Origin: Benincasa hispida
Taxonomy: Eukaryota > Streptophyta > Magnoliopsida > Cucurbitales > Cucurbitaceae
DNA length: 64,000 bases
Assembly (NCBI RefSeq): GCF_009727055.1
Contig: NC_052357.1
Span: forward strand, 18,797,005 to 18,861,004
Direction of reading: 5' to 3'
Shown here piece after piece: positions 11,055 to 22,799 of this stretch; position 1 is the stretch's first letter, and each line of letters begins with the position of its first letter. Both the position numbers and the translations under genes were made by a program. The notes under the pieces are model-generated. The model made no database searches and was not told the DNA's origin. It was given only the letters and a program-made list of their open reading frames with translations.

Positions 11055-12567
11055 TGTTGGATTAAGTGCCCTAAATCTCGTATACTTGTAGTTTGTATTT
11101 TGAGAGAATAAATTATTTATTTAATAAAACAAGAGGTATTTTATTTGACATTCAAAATGCATTAATTCAATCCAATAAACTAAGATCCAATGTTATATGA
11201 TGTCACTTGAATGGTATGTGGTAGACATGCAAGTGGTTCATGTTCAAGTTATAACCTAAAAGGTCTACAATAAATGGATAAAATTGGGTACCTTATCCTG
11301 ATAACACTGTGGATACGACTCACTTTGTAATTGTTACATGAATTGTAAATGTTTTAGACAATATGAGCAATATTGTTCATGTGGAGATATGTGAGTGAGG
11401 GTATCCTCTAAAAAGAGTTTATACAAGACCGAACTGCGAAATTATTGGTTTCTCTTTATAACACCATTACTGAAAGAAACTGACATTTCACTAGGATGAC
11501 CATAAGCGACTTGACCTTAATCTTGAGTGAGTTGTGAACTCCTGTCTATGAGGGCAATCTGTTGATCTGTATAGGTGAGAGTGCAACTACTGAGCTATAA
11601 TAGTGTGTCTTGGTAGTTAACAAATAGCGACTAATTCAATTTAAAAAGATTAGCCATTTAATCTAAAATCGTTAGAGCTCATGATATGTAGGTCCATTAG
11701 GTCTCTCTACTAGCTCATGATATGTTGAGAGAATTTGAGATGTTCAAACTCGGTTTAGGGTTTGGAATATTATATTTAATATAATTCATGTTTAATTAAT
11801 GAATTAATCATTGTGGTTTTAGAGAGTTGAGAAGATTTAAATATGATTTAAATATTTGATAAGGTGTTTTATTAATTTAATATTTGATATCTAATTTAAT
11901 TAATCAAATTAATTAATTTTCCAAATTTATATTTATTATTTTGAATTTATGAAATTCAAAATTTATGAATTTGATTGAATTAAATTTTCATTTATAAAAT
12001 TGAAAATGATAACATTTTATTTAAAATTGATTTTGAAAACCAGTTTTAATTTTGAAATTAAATTCAATCTTACAAATTAATAAATTGGAAATTAAATGGA
12101 AAGTGGGTTTATCCCATAATTTCCATTAAAACACCTCATGCCACATCCATTAATAGAATTTTGAAGTGGTTTCATCTACATGAAGCTTATCTGCATGGTT
12201 ACAAGCTATATATTGAGAACTTGACTTCAGATTTGAGTTTCATGCAAAAGTTGAAAAACATGAAAAGAAAAAATTTGTTCTCTCTCTTCTTCAGTTCTCA
12301 AAACTCAATCAAATTTATCTCAATTTGAGTTCCACCACTCAATATAAGGTCTGAGAATAATAGAGAAGACTTTGGTGGTAGTTTACTACATAGACAAAAG
12401 AAGATTTACGTGGAAATTACAAGCAATTTGGTGGTTTCATCAAAGGTATGATTCTGAAACCCTAATAGTTAGAAAACTATTAACATGCATGCTAATTATC
12501 TAAAATTGATGTAGTTAGAGTGCTTAAATCCTTAATTTCTTCCATATATTGAATGTCAAGTCCATCA
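11055..12567 (+). repeat. 5' LTR of a plus-strand copia element
   Basis: It starts tgttggattaagtgccctaa, ends tccatca, and is followed after 1 bp by a tRNA-iMet primer site, which makes it a 5' LTR. Its first 480 bp closely match the LTR starting near 25,456. About 390 bp present in that copy, from 'gatagtggcc' on, are missing here near 11,580. The left flank is 'gggca'; the right-hand LTR at 39,936 is followed by 'gggta', a possible decayed 5-bp target duplication. Confidence 0.88.
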
Positions 12568-12568
12568 A

Positions 12569-12581
12569 TTGGTATCAGAGC
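12569..12581 (+). other. Primer-binding site, tRNA-iMet type
   Basis: TTGGTATCAGAGC, complementary to the 3' end of plant initiator methionine tRNA, lies 1 bp after the LTR end. It is the start of minus-strand DNA synthesis. Confidence 0.93.
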
Positions 12582-13652
12582 AATGTTTTAAGGACTCAAT
12601 TTACATTATTTTAGCATAGTGAATGTTTTTCATGAGTTGTATGAAGTGGTTGCTGAAATGGATATATTATGGTTTTGGCATCATAATTTCAGTTCAATTT
12701 GCAAGTAATTGTTGTAATTGGCTTTTTATTTATGGGCTTTAATGTGTGATTAAGAATCTGTAAATTTATTAGAATCAATAGAGTTGCAATTAGGTTGTAA
12801 TTGAAAGAAATCCGGAGAAGGCTTAGCAGCAGATGTTCAAAATTAAAGCCTATGTGAGATAGCGTTGCAACGCTTCCCTCACAGCGTTGCAATGTTTTTC
12901 TTTAGCCAACCCAAAAATGAAGAAGAAATCTAGAGGTGTTGCAACATTGGGATGAAGTGTTGCGGCGTTGTTCATCCTAGCCCCATTCGCGCATGCGCCA
13001 TATATCCAACAATTCAATTGAACTGGTTTGACCGGTTCAGGCCTTGGTGCCCGATTCAACTTGATTTTGATCGGTTCAGCCCTTTTTGAAGCAATGAAAG
13101 TCTAGTTCAGGCGGTTCGGGTTCGGTTCGGTTCGGTTCAAGCTGTCCAAAGGTTTTGGAAAGGTAGTTTTTAACTTATAAATGTAATAATTAGTTTGTTT
13201 GCTTGTTTAGGATGCCAAAACCAGTCCATTTCGATATGTGTTTAATTATTTATGCATTATGAATGTATGTTTAATTAAATTAAATCTTGTACGTGCATAA
13301 TGTGTACCATCTAGATTTAAAATCCCACCATAGGGAGCATGTATCATGCACTGAAAGTATGCTATTATATGTTATAATATATAGTATGCATGTTTTTAAT
13401 ATAATTGTTATATCAAAATGTAGAATGCCATATGTATATTATAACATGTCTATAGTTTTATAAAGTGTCATAAAATAAGTTACATTTAAAATCTATAACA
13501 AAGATAAGCAGCATGCTCACTTAGGATTAATAAATAACATCTTGTTTTAATAATTAAAATAGGACGTTATCTTGTAAAACTTTGGTTACAAACTCAATCA
13601 GTCTATAGTCATGTCTAAGGCTAAAGGTACTGAAGTTGACGGTTTACGAAAC
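12582..13652 (+). other. copia untranslated leader, first part
   Basis: Non-coding leader between PBS and gag. It holds a field of GTTGCAAC-type palindromes (about 12,855-12,975), a GGTTC-rich tract (13,020-13,140) and A/T hairpins, for example 13,063+300 at 13,363-13,379 (7-bp arms, loop tgt). The short minus-strand frames here have no family resemblance. It is interrupted at 13,653 by a solo LTR and continues at 17,179. Confidence 0.7.
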
Positions 13653-14823
13653 GCTTGTGTAAACCCTATACTCCATTTTTCCTACTTAAGTGTATAAAGG
13701 GCATGCTTAAGGATATGTTAAAGTAAAGTTTTGAAAGGAAGTAAAGAAAGTAGGAAGATGGAGGTAGAAAATTCTAAGTGTTGGAAATACCTGATCTTGG
13801 GTGAGTTTTAGACAGTTAACAATTGGAAAATTGGCTAAGCATGGGAGCCAAGAGTAAGCATGCGTTGGTATTGAGAAGTATAGACGCACAAGGTTGTGTG
13901 TGTAGCAACAAAGGCTTGTAGAGGTTGTGTGAGGTTAAGTTTTAAAGCCAAGGACAAACTATGCATTGGAGCTAAGGATGAACGCATGAGTTGAAGGATC
14001 TTTCATGATACGTTGACAAGGCATGCGGCAGCCAAGGGGGTTTGCGTGGTTAGTAAGCTTGCAGGCAAGGTAGCTGAGCGTTGGTGTAAAGCCAGGCGCT
14101 GAGCATAGCACACACGTAAAAGGGATGCGCTGAGGCTTGTGATCATGTAGCGAGGAAGAGCCATTGCACAACAAGTAGGTCAAGACGAGCGAGGAAGCAC
14201 TCGGTTGTACGCGAGCAAGGTGCTGGGCATTGAGACGTTGCACGAAGGTGATCGCATAGGGCATGCGGGGCTGCACGATAGCACTAGATGATAGGCACTA
14301 GACAAAAGGCATTGAGCGCTAAACGATGGGGTATGCCATGTGTGCAGGGATAGACGATGAGCACAAGGCACTGAGCGTTGAGGCTGGGTGTGCGCGCTGA
14401 CTAGTATACGGTGATAGCGCAAGGCATTGGACACTCGATGCACGCTACAACTATGCGATGAAGCGAGTAAGCATACGATGACATATGAAATGAAGCGAGG
14501 AAGGCCTACTGCTTGGTTGATATGTTAAGACTAAGCTATTGGTGGGCTAAGACATGCGCTGGCTTAGGAGTATGCGATCGAAGGAGGGACACGATAGCCT
14601 CAAGGTGAGCTATGCGTTGGCCAAGGATGGGTGATGCATTGTGTTGAGGCATGCGGCCATGTGGTTGCAAGCATTGACTTGAGAGGTGATCCTTGCGTTG
14701 ATGACCAAGAGGAAAGGATCAACTTAGTGATTAATCACCTAAGCCAGCTGTCATGCTCAGGTTTGGTGTTATCTAAGGATGAGGTGGTAGCTTGATATTA
14801 AAGGATGATCATGCAACTGCTAG

Positions 14824-14831
14824 TATAAAAG
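14824..14831 (+). promoter_or_regulatory. Candidate LTR TATA box
   Basis: TATAAAAG inside the 3.5-kb solo LTR, followed by purine-rich transcribed-looking sequence. Its position about 1.17 kb into the LTR fits a U3/R boundary. Promoter activity is inferred only. Confidence 0.5.
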
Positions 14832-15954
14832 AGAAACTTGACTTCAAAGAGAGAGTTTGAACAATTCACTCTTGAAAATGGAGTGATTCTAGAGTCATTC
14901 AAACTCTGAGTGTATCTAGGTTTTGAGATTGGGCTGTCGGAAGGAAATTCTAGAGGAATCGAGCTGAAGAGTGAAGAATCCGACTGAAGGTGGAGCTCTC
15001 AGGTAAGCTTGGGCCAGTCTTGCTAATTTAAGGATTCCGGCCAAACCACGAGGATTTCTAAGCTGAAGTTTTAAAGTAAGCTTGCTAAGACATTTTAGAC
15101 CAAGTTTGTAGAAGGAAATGTCTTGAGAAAAGTCCTGAAAAATTAGTTATTAAATTTGTAAGTTGAATCTAGAATCTTGAACAAACAGGCAGCTGCTTGG
15201 ATTGAACAAGCAAATAGCTTGAAGGGCCAGACGATGATGTTGAGTACATGCGTTGAAGGCTGAGTTGCGTACAATGGATATGTTGGCACAAGGTTACGTT
15301 AGAGGATGAGGCGCGCGACTAGATGAATGCATGGAGCATGTGTTGATGTGCCACAAGATGGGTGCACAGGTAGTATGACGCAAAGGATTAGCCATGTGAT
15401 GGGTCATGCGATGGGTTGTAGGCGTGGGCTGGAAGCTTGGGCGCATAGGAGGCTTAAATGCCTTAAAGAAGGCATGGACCCAAGCAATGGACGCATGGTG
15501 AATAAGTTGCTGCCTAGTCAAGTTAAGGCCTAAAAATTTAGCTAATTGTTTAACCCACAGTGAGCTTAGCATTGAAAGGTAAAGTTGCTCACTAAGACAA
15601 AGTAAGCTAGTTATGGAATGTTAGTCCCAAAAAGGGGGCCGATGCTAATGAATAGAATGCATTGTGATGTCTACAAATTTGACATCAAAAAGAGAATTAC
15701 ATTAAGAGGATTGCAAAAGACAGTGAGTGACTTTAAATGCTTTAAATAAATTGTTAATGCTTTGTGAATGTTTTAGCAATACATGTTTACTGAAAGCTAT
15801 TTATGACAACTATTCTTAAATAGTTTCCAAGTAATGCATCTCTCTTTAATGTTATGTTTATGCTATGCATTTCAATGATCATGAGTATATGTTAGTACTG
15901 AATGCTTTAGGGCAACTAAGTCATAAAGAGATAAGAATGTGCCTTAGAACATTC

Positions 15955-16165
15955 GAATAGCTCAGTACTAGGGGACTAAATAAGAAGGTATTGGAGCTTA
16001 GTCTTAGATGTGAGAGTTCAACATGAATAGCTCAGTACTGAAGAACTAGATGAAAAGGTACTGAAGCTCAGTCTTGGCTTTGAATAGCTCGATACTGAAG
16101 GACATAGAGAAGGTATCTGAGCAGCTCGATACTGAAGGACATTGAGAAGGTATCTGAGTGGTAGT
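15955..16165 (+). repeat. Degenerate tandem repeat inside the solo LTR
   Basis: At least four units beginning 'gaatagctcagtactgaag' or 'gctcgatactgaagg' (about 15,955, 16,024, 16,082 and 16,124), 38-70 bp long, each ending in 'ggta-ctga' or 'ggtatctgag'. The last two are nearly identical. It is non-coding. Confidence 0.75.
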
Positions 16166-16269
16166 ACCTAAGATATGACAGTACTTAACTAGAACCACGT
16201 GCATGTAAGTGGACTTGATGTTAGTAGTGTTGAGATTACTCCGCATCAACCAAGGATTGTCGTTGAGAG

Positions 16270-16475
16270 ATTAAGAAAAATGATTCTTTTTAAACTAAGG
16301 ATACAAATTATGTTTTTAGGAAGTTGAACAAAAAGGTTCCTTCTCTTAGCTAAGTAGTAATGCAGTTAAGTAAGGTAGAGAGCAAACAAGAGGGTTCACT
16401 CTCAGACAAGAGGCTATGTATAAGTATCGGGAGTTGAGCAAGAGGGCCACTCTCAGATGAGAAATAGCCAATTAT
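16270..16475 (+). repeat. Second tandem repeat field inside the solo LTR
   Basis: Three loose copies of a 'gttgagcaagagggccactctc' type unit (about 16,320, 16,380 and 16,430), separated by 55-60 bp. It lies next to the repeat at 15,955-16,165 in the presumed transcribed part of the LTR. Confidence 0.6.
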
Positions 16476-17178
16476 ATTCTAGTGCAAATACATTGTGATG
16501 TATTATGTCGCATTAGGTTTATGTAAATGCTGTTTATGTTTACAGTTAAAGCTTTCAGTATTGTTTCCCAGTTTTAATGAAAATTATATGTTTTTAGTTA
16601 AAGCTTTCAGTTTTACTATCAGATTTATGTATGTCAGTTATGTTTTAAAAGTTAGTCACTCACTAGGTTTCTAGCTCATGTTTTCAAATATTTTTCCCCT
16701 TCAGGTAGCGGTCAGTTCCTAGAAGACATCTCTGCCGCTGATCTGCCACTCAAAGACTCAGGTTGCAGGAAGCTTAATTGAGGACTCTGTATTTGTTAAT
16801 ACATATGTGTTTGTCATATAGGGACTAGTGAAGGAAAAATTTCCGTCACGGGTTTAGCAATCTCTGTTATTGGACAAAAATATGGCTATGTCCCAGAATT
16901 TTTTTTTTTTTTTAATTCTTTTCATGTATGTTGGGCTCACTAAGTTGTAATATACATAAATGTATGTATGAATAATGTTATGAAACCCTGTAATATAAAT
17001 GCGTTAAGTTTTGAGTTAATATGTTCAGTATGTTGATGAAATGTATGTATTCAGGGTTTAAACCAGGTTAAACAGGTTAGTTAGATAGTAAGTGCCAGTA
17101 AAAGGGTTGGTAACGGTTGCAGTCGCATCTCCATCCAAGTCAAGAGGGTCATCTGGAGCGGTGGGGTGTGACAGCCTG

Positions 17179-18093
17179 CTACCTAGGGATTATAGCCGAA
17201 ATATTAAGCATTGATAACCTGGTTTATGGAGCATGTGTGAGTGATGTGAGGTAATAAAAATGGTTTTATCACTTAGACATTGTAGGTTAAAATCTAAATA
17301 TAAACGTTATACTTGGATAAACCACAGACTTAGGATGTTTTTAGCCAATATATACCTAACTAAAAGAATATACCCAAACAATTAGAACACTTTAGTGGGA
17401 GATTAATAATATATATGATATATTATCTTTAGTTCTTACATCCCTAAGAGTTCACACTGTGAGATCCATGTTTGGCTTTGTGTCGCTTTTACCACGACTA
17501 CTCCATTCGGAAAATGTTTACATGGGTCAATAACAACGTGAATAGGGGAAGTTGTTCATAGTAAGTGGGTGCAGGAAATGTGTCAGCATATCCTACGATC
17601 TCTTCCATTAGTTTGGATCGTGATATTCTTATATTGCACCTGCTGTTGTTTTTAGGCAGTATTAGCAAGTTGGTTTTCGCGATGATCCCTTCGAAGGGTT
17701 GTAACATAAGATTCAGAACAACTCAAACTTCATAAATGAATAGGGTTTATTAGTTCCATCTTCAACATTGTCTTCCAATTCGAGGGCTTGTTAATACCGT
17801 TCTATGAAATCTGAAAATGGAAGGTCACACTTACAAGAGTTACTATGTTTTAGTAAGTTCTTGATAAAAACAGTAACTAAATAACTAATAGAATAAAGAG
17901 TTATTCTGGAATTAGTGTTTAGTCAAGAATGTCCTGCTTCAGTGAAGGAGTATTTTGAATGCCTCTCGGTAGCATCTACTCTAACTCACTAAAGTATTGT
18001 TGCAAATAAATAAAGAAATTTGGGTAGTTTATTCTTTTTGCTAAAAGTTGGATTTAAATGCAATTTTCTGATAGAATTTGTTTATGTTTCAAC
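17179..18093 (+). other. copia untranslated leader, second part
   Basis: Continuation of the leader after the solo LTR. The start matches the minus-strand leader at 36,120-36,060, and 'cactttagtgggaga' at 17,389 matches 35,890. No supported coding region is present before the gag start at 18,094. Confidence 0.65.
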
Positions 18094-18881
18094 ATGTCGA
18101 ACTCGATAATTCAAACATAAATACGATAATAATTGTTGATGACTTAGGATTCGTTTTAACAGAGGAATGTTCTCTTCTTCCCAGTTCAAATGCAAACTGA
18201 AGTGTTCGGGATGCTTATGGCATGTTGGTTAGGGCTAATGAAAAGGCCAGAGTCTACATTTTTGCGAGCATATCTGATGTGCTTACTAAAAAGCATGAAA
18301 TCATGGTCATGGCTAAGAAGATCATGGAGTCATTACAAGCATTGTTTGGATAGCCATCCTCATCAATATGACAAAATGCTATTAGATACGTTTATAATTC
18401 CCGCATGAAAGAAGAGGCCTCTGTTAGAGAAAACATCTTGGATATGATGGTCCACTTCAACATAGCGGAAGCAAACGGTTCTATTATAGATGAAAAAAGT
18501 CAAGTCAGTATGATCTTGAAATCTCTTTCAAAGAGTTTTTTGACCTTTCGCACAAATGCTGTGATGAATAAGATCGAATACAATTTTACAACTCTTTTAA
18601 ATGAACTCCAAACTTATCAATCATTGATGAAAAATAAAAATCAAGAAAGGGAAGCAAATGTTGTTACCAAAAAGAAATTTCTGAAGGGATCTACATTTGG
18701 TACAAACCTTCAGAAAAAAAAGTTTGGTCCTTTATTGGGAAGCAAATGTTGTTTCCAAATGAAGAAAAAGGGAAATAGGAAGAAGAAAGCTCATGCTAAA
18801 AAGAGCAAGACTAAAGCTGCAAAAGGAAAGTGTTTCCATTGCAACATTGATGGGCATTGGAAGCGAAATTGCCCAAAATAA
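18094..18881 (+). pseudogene. copia gag with zinc knuckle (several stops)
   Basis: The likely start is ATG 18,094 (MSNSIIQT). The reading then shifts to the frame with VDDLGFVLTEE, DAYGMLVRANEKARVYIFASISDVL and, from 18,405, a 158-residue open frame through SVRENILDMMVHFNIAEANG, the Retrotran_gag_2/UBN2-type domain. Basic residues follow and then the CCHC zinc knuckle CFHCNIDGHWKRNC at 18,831-18,872. In-frame stops at about 18,195, 18,352 and 18,371 break the N-terminal half. Gag forms the virus-like particle and packages element RNA. The frame 18,190-18,408 is a shadow. Confidence 0.88.
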
Positions 18882-18884
18882 CTT

Positions 18885-19403
18885 GCAGAAAAGAAAGCTG
18901 AGAAGGAAAACCAAGGTAAATCTAATTTACTTGTAGTTGAAACACGTTCAGTGGAAAGTTCTCATTTAACCTGGATATTGGATTCAGGCGTCGCTAATCA
19001 TATTTTCACTTTCATTTAGGAAACTTGTTCCTGGAGCCAGCTAATGGAGAACGAGATGACTTTCGAGGTGAAAATAGGTGAAGTCCTTTCTACTTAAGCA
19101 GTGGGAGATCTTAAGTTATTTTTTGGAGAAACTTACATTTTGCTAGAAAATGTATACTATGTACCTAATATGAAAAGGAACTTAATCTATATCTCCTGTT
19201 TATTAGAACAGGTACAAAGTTACTTTTGATATAAATGAAGTGTTCATTAGTTCAAGAGGTGTTCAAATATGTTCTGCTAAACTTGAAAATAACTTGTATG
19301 TGTTAAAACCAACTAAGGCAAAAGTTATTTTAAATATAAAGATGTTTAAAACATCCGAAACTCAAAATAAGAAACGAAAGATTTCTCCTAATTATGGTCA
19401 GCT
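18885..19403 (+). pseudogene. copia protease and start of GAG-pre-integrase (broken)
   Basis: After the gag stop, the protease motif ILDSGVANH occurs with the catalytic aspartate at 18,981-18,983; the usual alanine after glycine is valine. The sequence continues through EVKIGEV and NVYYVPNMKRNLIYIS to the region before the integrase zinc module, with stops near 19,017 and 19,098. At 19,403 the copia sequence ends abruptly and Athila-like gag sequence begins on the other strand. Confidence 0.82.
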
Positions 19404-20630
19404 AAAGTTTTAACAATTTCTTCTAAAGACATACCTGAAAAAGATGATAATGGTTGATTGGAAGGTCTAAAATCCTGGTGACCTTGGCCTCCCCTTCTGA
19501 AGTTGGACTGGTCTCGCCATCCTGGATTGTAAGTAGGGGCATGAGGGTCATACTTTCTCTAGTAACCCCTAATTGCATTAACTTGAGCTTGAGGACACCT
19601 TTTAGATGAGTTTCCTACCACACTGCAAGCTTCACAACTCTTGACTTGGGCCACTCCTCCTTGTGCCATCTCCATAACAAGAGTAGCCAAGTTAGATAGC
19701 TGTGATCCTAATTCCTTTACCTCGCAGATGAAGATGGATCAAACTTAGTAGCCCTTGTTCCATAATTTTGGTCCTTTTCAGCCATGCGCGAAATCAACTG
19801 CTAGGCTTGGGTGAGAGTCTTATCAGCAAGAGCTCCTTCAGCCGTAGAATCAATGGCATTATTGTCATTAGAGAGCAGACACTAGGGAAATACTGGATTA
19901 GCAATTGATTAGATATCTGATGATGAGAAAAACTAGCACATAAACGTGTATATCTCTCCCAGTATTCCGCTAATGTCTCTCCAACATTCTGTTTAATGCT
20001 ATAAATATCCTTTCTAATCGAATTAGTTTTACAAGCCAGAATTTTTTTTTTTAAGAAATTTCTTTTTCAAATCATTCTAGGTAATTATAGACCCGGGGGC
20101 CAAGTAGTACAACCAATCCTTAGCACCATCCTGTAATGAAAAAGGAAATGCTCTAAGGTTTAGTTGTTCTTCTATAACCCTGTGGGGTCGCATACTTATG
20201 CACACCATGTGAAAATCTTTTATATGCTTATATGAGTTTTCTCCTAAAAATCCACTAGAGACAGACAACAAGTTGATTAAACCGGGCTTGAGCTCTAATG
20301 GTATAATAGTTGGAGGAAAAAAATGCATAGGGGTTGGTGATCCATGTCTGGTTCAGCCAACTCCCTCAGAGTTCTCTCTCTAGCTTCCTCGCCCATGATG
20401 TCTTCTTCCTCTTCTTCAAATGTATTGTTAGCAACTTGAGGATCCTCTTTCTCCAGTGTCTCTCACCTTCGCTCCCTTTAGATTTGCCTTTCCTTTTGAG
20501 TGATTTTTGCAATAAAAATAATTTCTAGCCTCATAGAGGAGCGGGTCATACACCAAAGGAAAATCAATCACATGGTTTTTTTTTTTCTTCAGAATTCTAA
20601 AATTGGTCTAGGCTAGTGACCATGCACTTC
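19404..20630 (-). pseudogene. Athila/Tat-type Ty3-gypsy gag fragment
   Basis: On the minus strand an acidic N-terminus (EEEEEDIMGEEARERTLRELAEPD) leads into the 83-residue frame 20,328-20,077 with YKHIKDFHMVC and NLRAFPFSLQDGAKDWLYYL. These are hallmark motifs of the Athila/Tat retrotransposon gag domain (Pfam Retrotrans_gag). Further fragments in shifted frames continue to about 19,404, including GETLAEYWERYTRLCASFSHHQI and a cysteine pair region near 19,630. Stops break it. It has no LTR, and it replaces about 215 codons of the copia integrase rather than being cleanly inserted. Confidence 0.85.
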
Positions 20631-21400
20631 AGTAAAACGGTGTATCAGAGAGTAGAAATAGAACCTTATTAGATATGGTTTGTTCTATGATGAGCTACGC
20701 TCAATTTCTTAACTCATTTTGGGGGTATACAGTAGAGACTGTGGTTCACATCTTGAACAATGTTCCCTCGAAGAGTGTTTCTAAAACACCTTTCGAGTTA
20801 TGGATAGAATGGAAATCGAGTTTACATTACTTTAGAATCTGGGGTTGTTCTGCACACGTGTTAGTGAAAAATCCTAAGAAGTTGCAACATCGTTCAAGAT
20901 TATGCCAATTTGTTGGTTACCTTGAGGAATCAAGAGGTGGTTTGTTCTATGACCCTCAAGAAAATAAGGTGTTTGTATCGAAAAACGCTATATTTTTATA
21001 AGAAGACCACATGAGAGATCATAAACCACGAAGCAAAATAGTATTAAGTAAAGCTATTGAAGAATCAACAAGGGTTGTTGATGCAGCTGGTCCTTTATCA
21101 AGAGTTAATGAATAAGCCAACACTTTAGGCCAGGCTCATCCTTCTCAATTCTTGAGAGTAGCTCGACGCAGTAAGAGAGTTGTGATACAACCTGATTGCT
21201 ACTTGGGTTTAACTGAAACTCAGGTTGTCATACCAGATGATGGTGTTGAGGATCCATTGTCCTATAAACAAGCAATGAATGACGTAGACAATGACCAATT
21301 GGTCAAAGCCATGGACCTTGAAATGGAGTCTATGTATTCTAATTCAGTATGGAAACTTGTAGATCCACCTGAAGGGGTCAAACCTATAGAGTGTAGATAA
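20631..21400 (+). pseudogene. copia integrase C-terminal part to RT linker
   Basis: Copia sequence resumes at the QQNG/ERRN region of the integrase (about 20,630). Frame 20,675-21,001 covers the [21 protein letters not shown] region and the YDPQENKVFV C-terminal block. Frame 21,152-21,400 covers DPLSYKQAMNDVDNDQLVKAMDLEMESM, the linker before reverse transcriptase. Stops at 21,001 and 21,113 separate them. The HHCC module and both catalytic aspartates are missing because of the Athila-type replacement. Confidence 0.88.
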
Positions 21401-22790
21401 ATCTATTAAAAAAATAGAGAGAGAGATGTAGCTGGAAAGGTACAGAATTTCATAGCTAGACTTGTAGTAAATGGTTATACTTAGAGGGAAAGGGTTGATT
21501 ATGAGAAAACTTTTTCCCCTGTTACTATACTTAAGTCCATAAGAATTCTCTTGTCCATAGCCACATATTATGACTATGAGATATGGTAAATGGATGTCAA
21601 GACTGCTTTTTTAAATGGCAATCTTGAAGAGAATATCTTTATGTCTCAGCCCAAGGTCAAGAGCATAAAGTTTGCAAGCTGGATTGATCCATTTATGGGT
21701 TGAAACAGGCATCCAGATCTTGGAACATTAGATTTGATATAGTGATCAAATCCTTTGGTTTTGATCAAGATGTTGATGAACCTTGTATCTACAAGTCAAT
21801 GATAAAGTAGCTTTCTTAGTACTTTATGTGGACAATATCCTACTTAATGGGAATGATGTAGGGTAGTTATTGACATTAAGGAATGATTGGTAGCCCAATT
21901 CCAAATGAAAGATTTGGGAGAGGCATAATATGTACTTGGGATCCAAATTATTAGGGATCGCAAGAACTAAACGCTGGCTCTGTCTCAAGCAACTTATATC
22001 GACAAAATGTTGACTCGATATTCGATCCAGAACTCCAAGAAGGGTTTATTACCTTTCAGGCACGCGATTCACTTGTTTAAGGAACAATGTCCTACAAAAC
22101 CTCAAGAAGATAAGGATATGAGACGTATTCCCTTTTCCTCAACTGTGGGCAACTTAATGTATGCTATGCTATGTACTAGGTTAGGAATTTGTTATGCAAT
22201 GGGAGTAGTCAGTAGGTACCAGTCCAATCCAAGGTTAGATCACTAGACTGCGGTTAAGAACATCCTCAAGTATCTTAGGAGAATGAGGAACTATAAGCTG
22301 GTGTATGGAGCTAAGAATTTGATCCTTACAAGATACACCGATTCTGATTTCTAAATTGACAAGAAGTCTAGGAAATCTATGTCAGGATCAGTGTTTACCC
22401 TGAAAGGGGGAGCTATAATATGGCGTAGCATCAAACAAGAATGCATTGTAGATTCCACTATAGAAGCTGAGTATGTAATTGCTTGTAAAGAAGCAAAGGA
22501 AATAGTTTGGCTTAGGATGTTTTTAAACGATTTGGAAGTGGTTCCAAATATGGACTTACCATCAACTTGTACTATGAAATCAATGTGGCAATAACCAACT
22601 CTAAAGAACTTCGCAATCACAAATGAGGAAAGCATATTGAGAGGAAGTATCACCTGATACAGGAGATTTTGCAATGAGGCGATATCACAAAGATTGCCTC
22701 AGAGCACAATATTGTTGATCCATTTATGAAGGTTCTCTTGGTTTAAGTGTTTGATGATCATCTAGAGAATCTAGGTCTATGAGACATGTA
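21401..22790 (+). pseudogene. copia reverse transcriptase and RNase H (dead catalytic site)
   Basis: In shifting frames the RT motifs appear: EKTFSPVT, MDVKTAFLNGNL near 21,590-21,620, and the active site reads YVDN (21,825-21,836) where the family has YVDD, so a catalytic aspartate is lost. Frame 22,007-22,246 has RRIPFSSTVGNLMYAMLCTR, and 22,379-22,594 has the RNase H pieces GSVFTLKGGAIIWRSIKQ and STIEAEYVIACK. Numerous stops (for example 21,398, 21,589 and 22,244) show long decay. Coding sequence ends near 22,780. Confidence 0.88.
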
Positions 22791-22799
22791 CATTGTATA

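Larger units (their letters stand above)
13653..17178 (+). mobile_element. Solo LTR of 3.5 kb with target duplication
   Basis: A 3,516-bp sequence (13,658-17,173) starting tgtaaaccc and ending ggggtgtgaca lies between gcttg (13,653-13,657) and gcctg (17,174-17,178), a 5-bp target duplication with one change. The leader sequence of the copia element resumes afterwards. It contains a plus-strand TATA box, tandem repeats and many 'tgcg/atgcg' words, but no gag or pol and no second LTR start that I can see. This is what recombination between the two LTRs of a full element leaves behind. Long LTRs of this kind suggest Ty3-gypsy, but the lineage is not proven. Confidence 0.75.

Noticed and set aside
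14180..14443. Frames in the 13.9-15.6 kb region (up to 105 codons)
   Set aside because: The region is less A/T-rich, which lengthens chance frames; it is LTR sequence without conserved motif.
15955..16165. CRISPR-like repeat array
   Set aside because: The units are degenerate, unequal and have no constant repeat/spacer structure; the context is a plant LTR.
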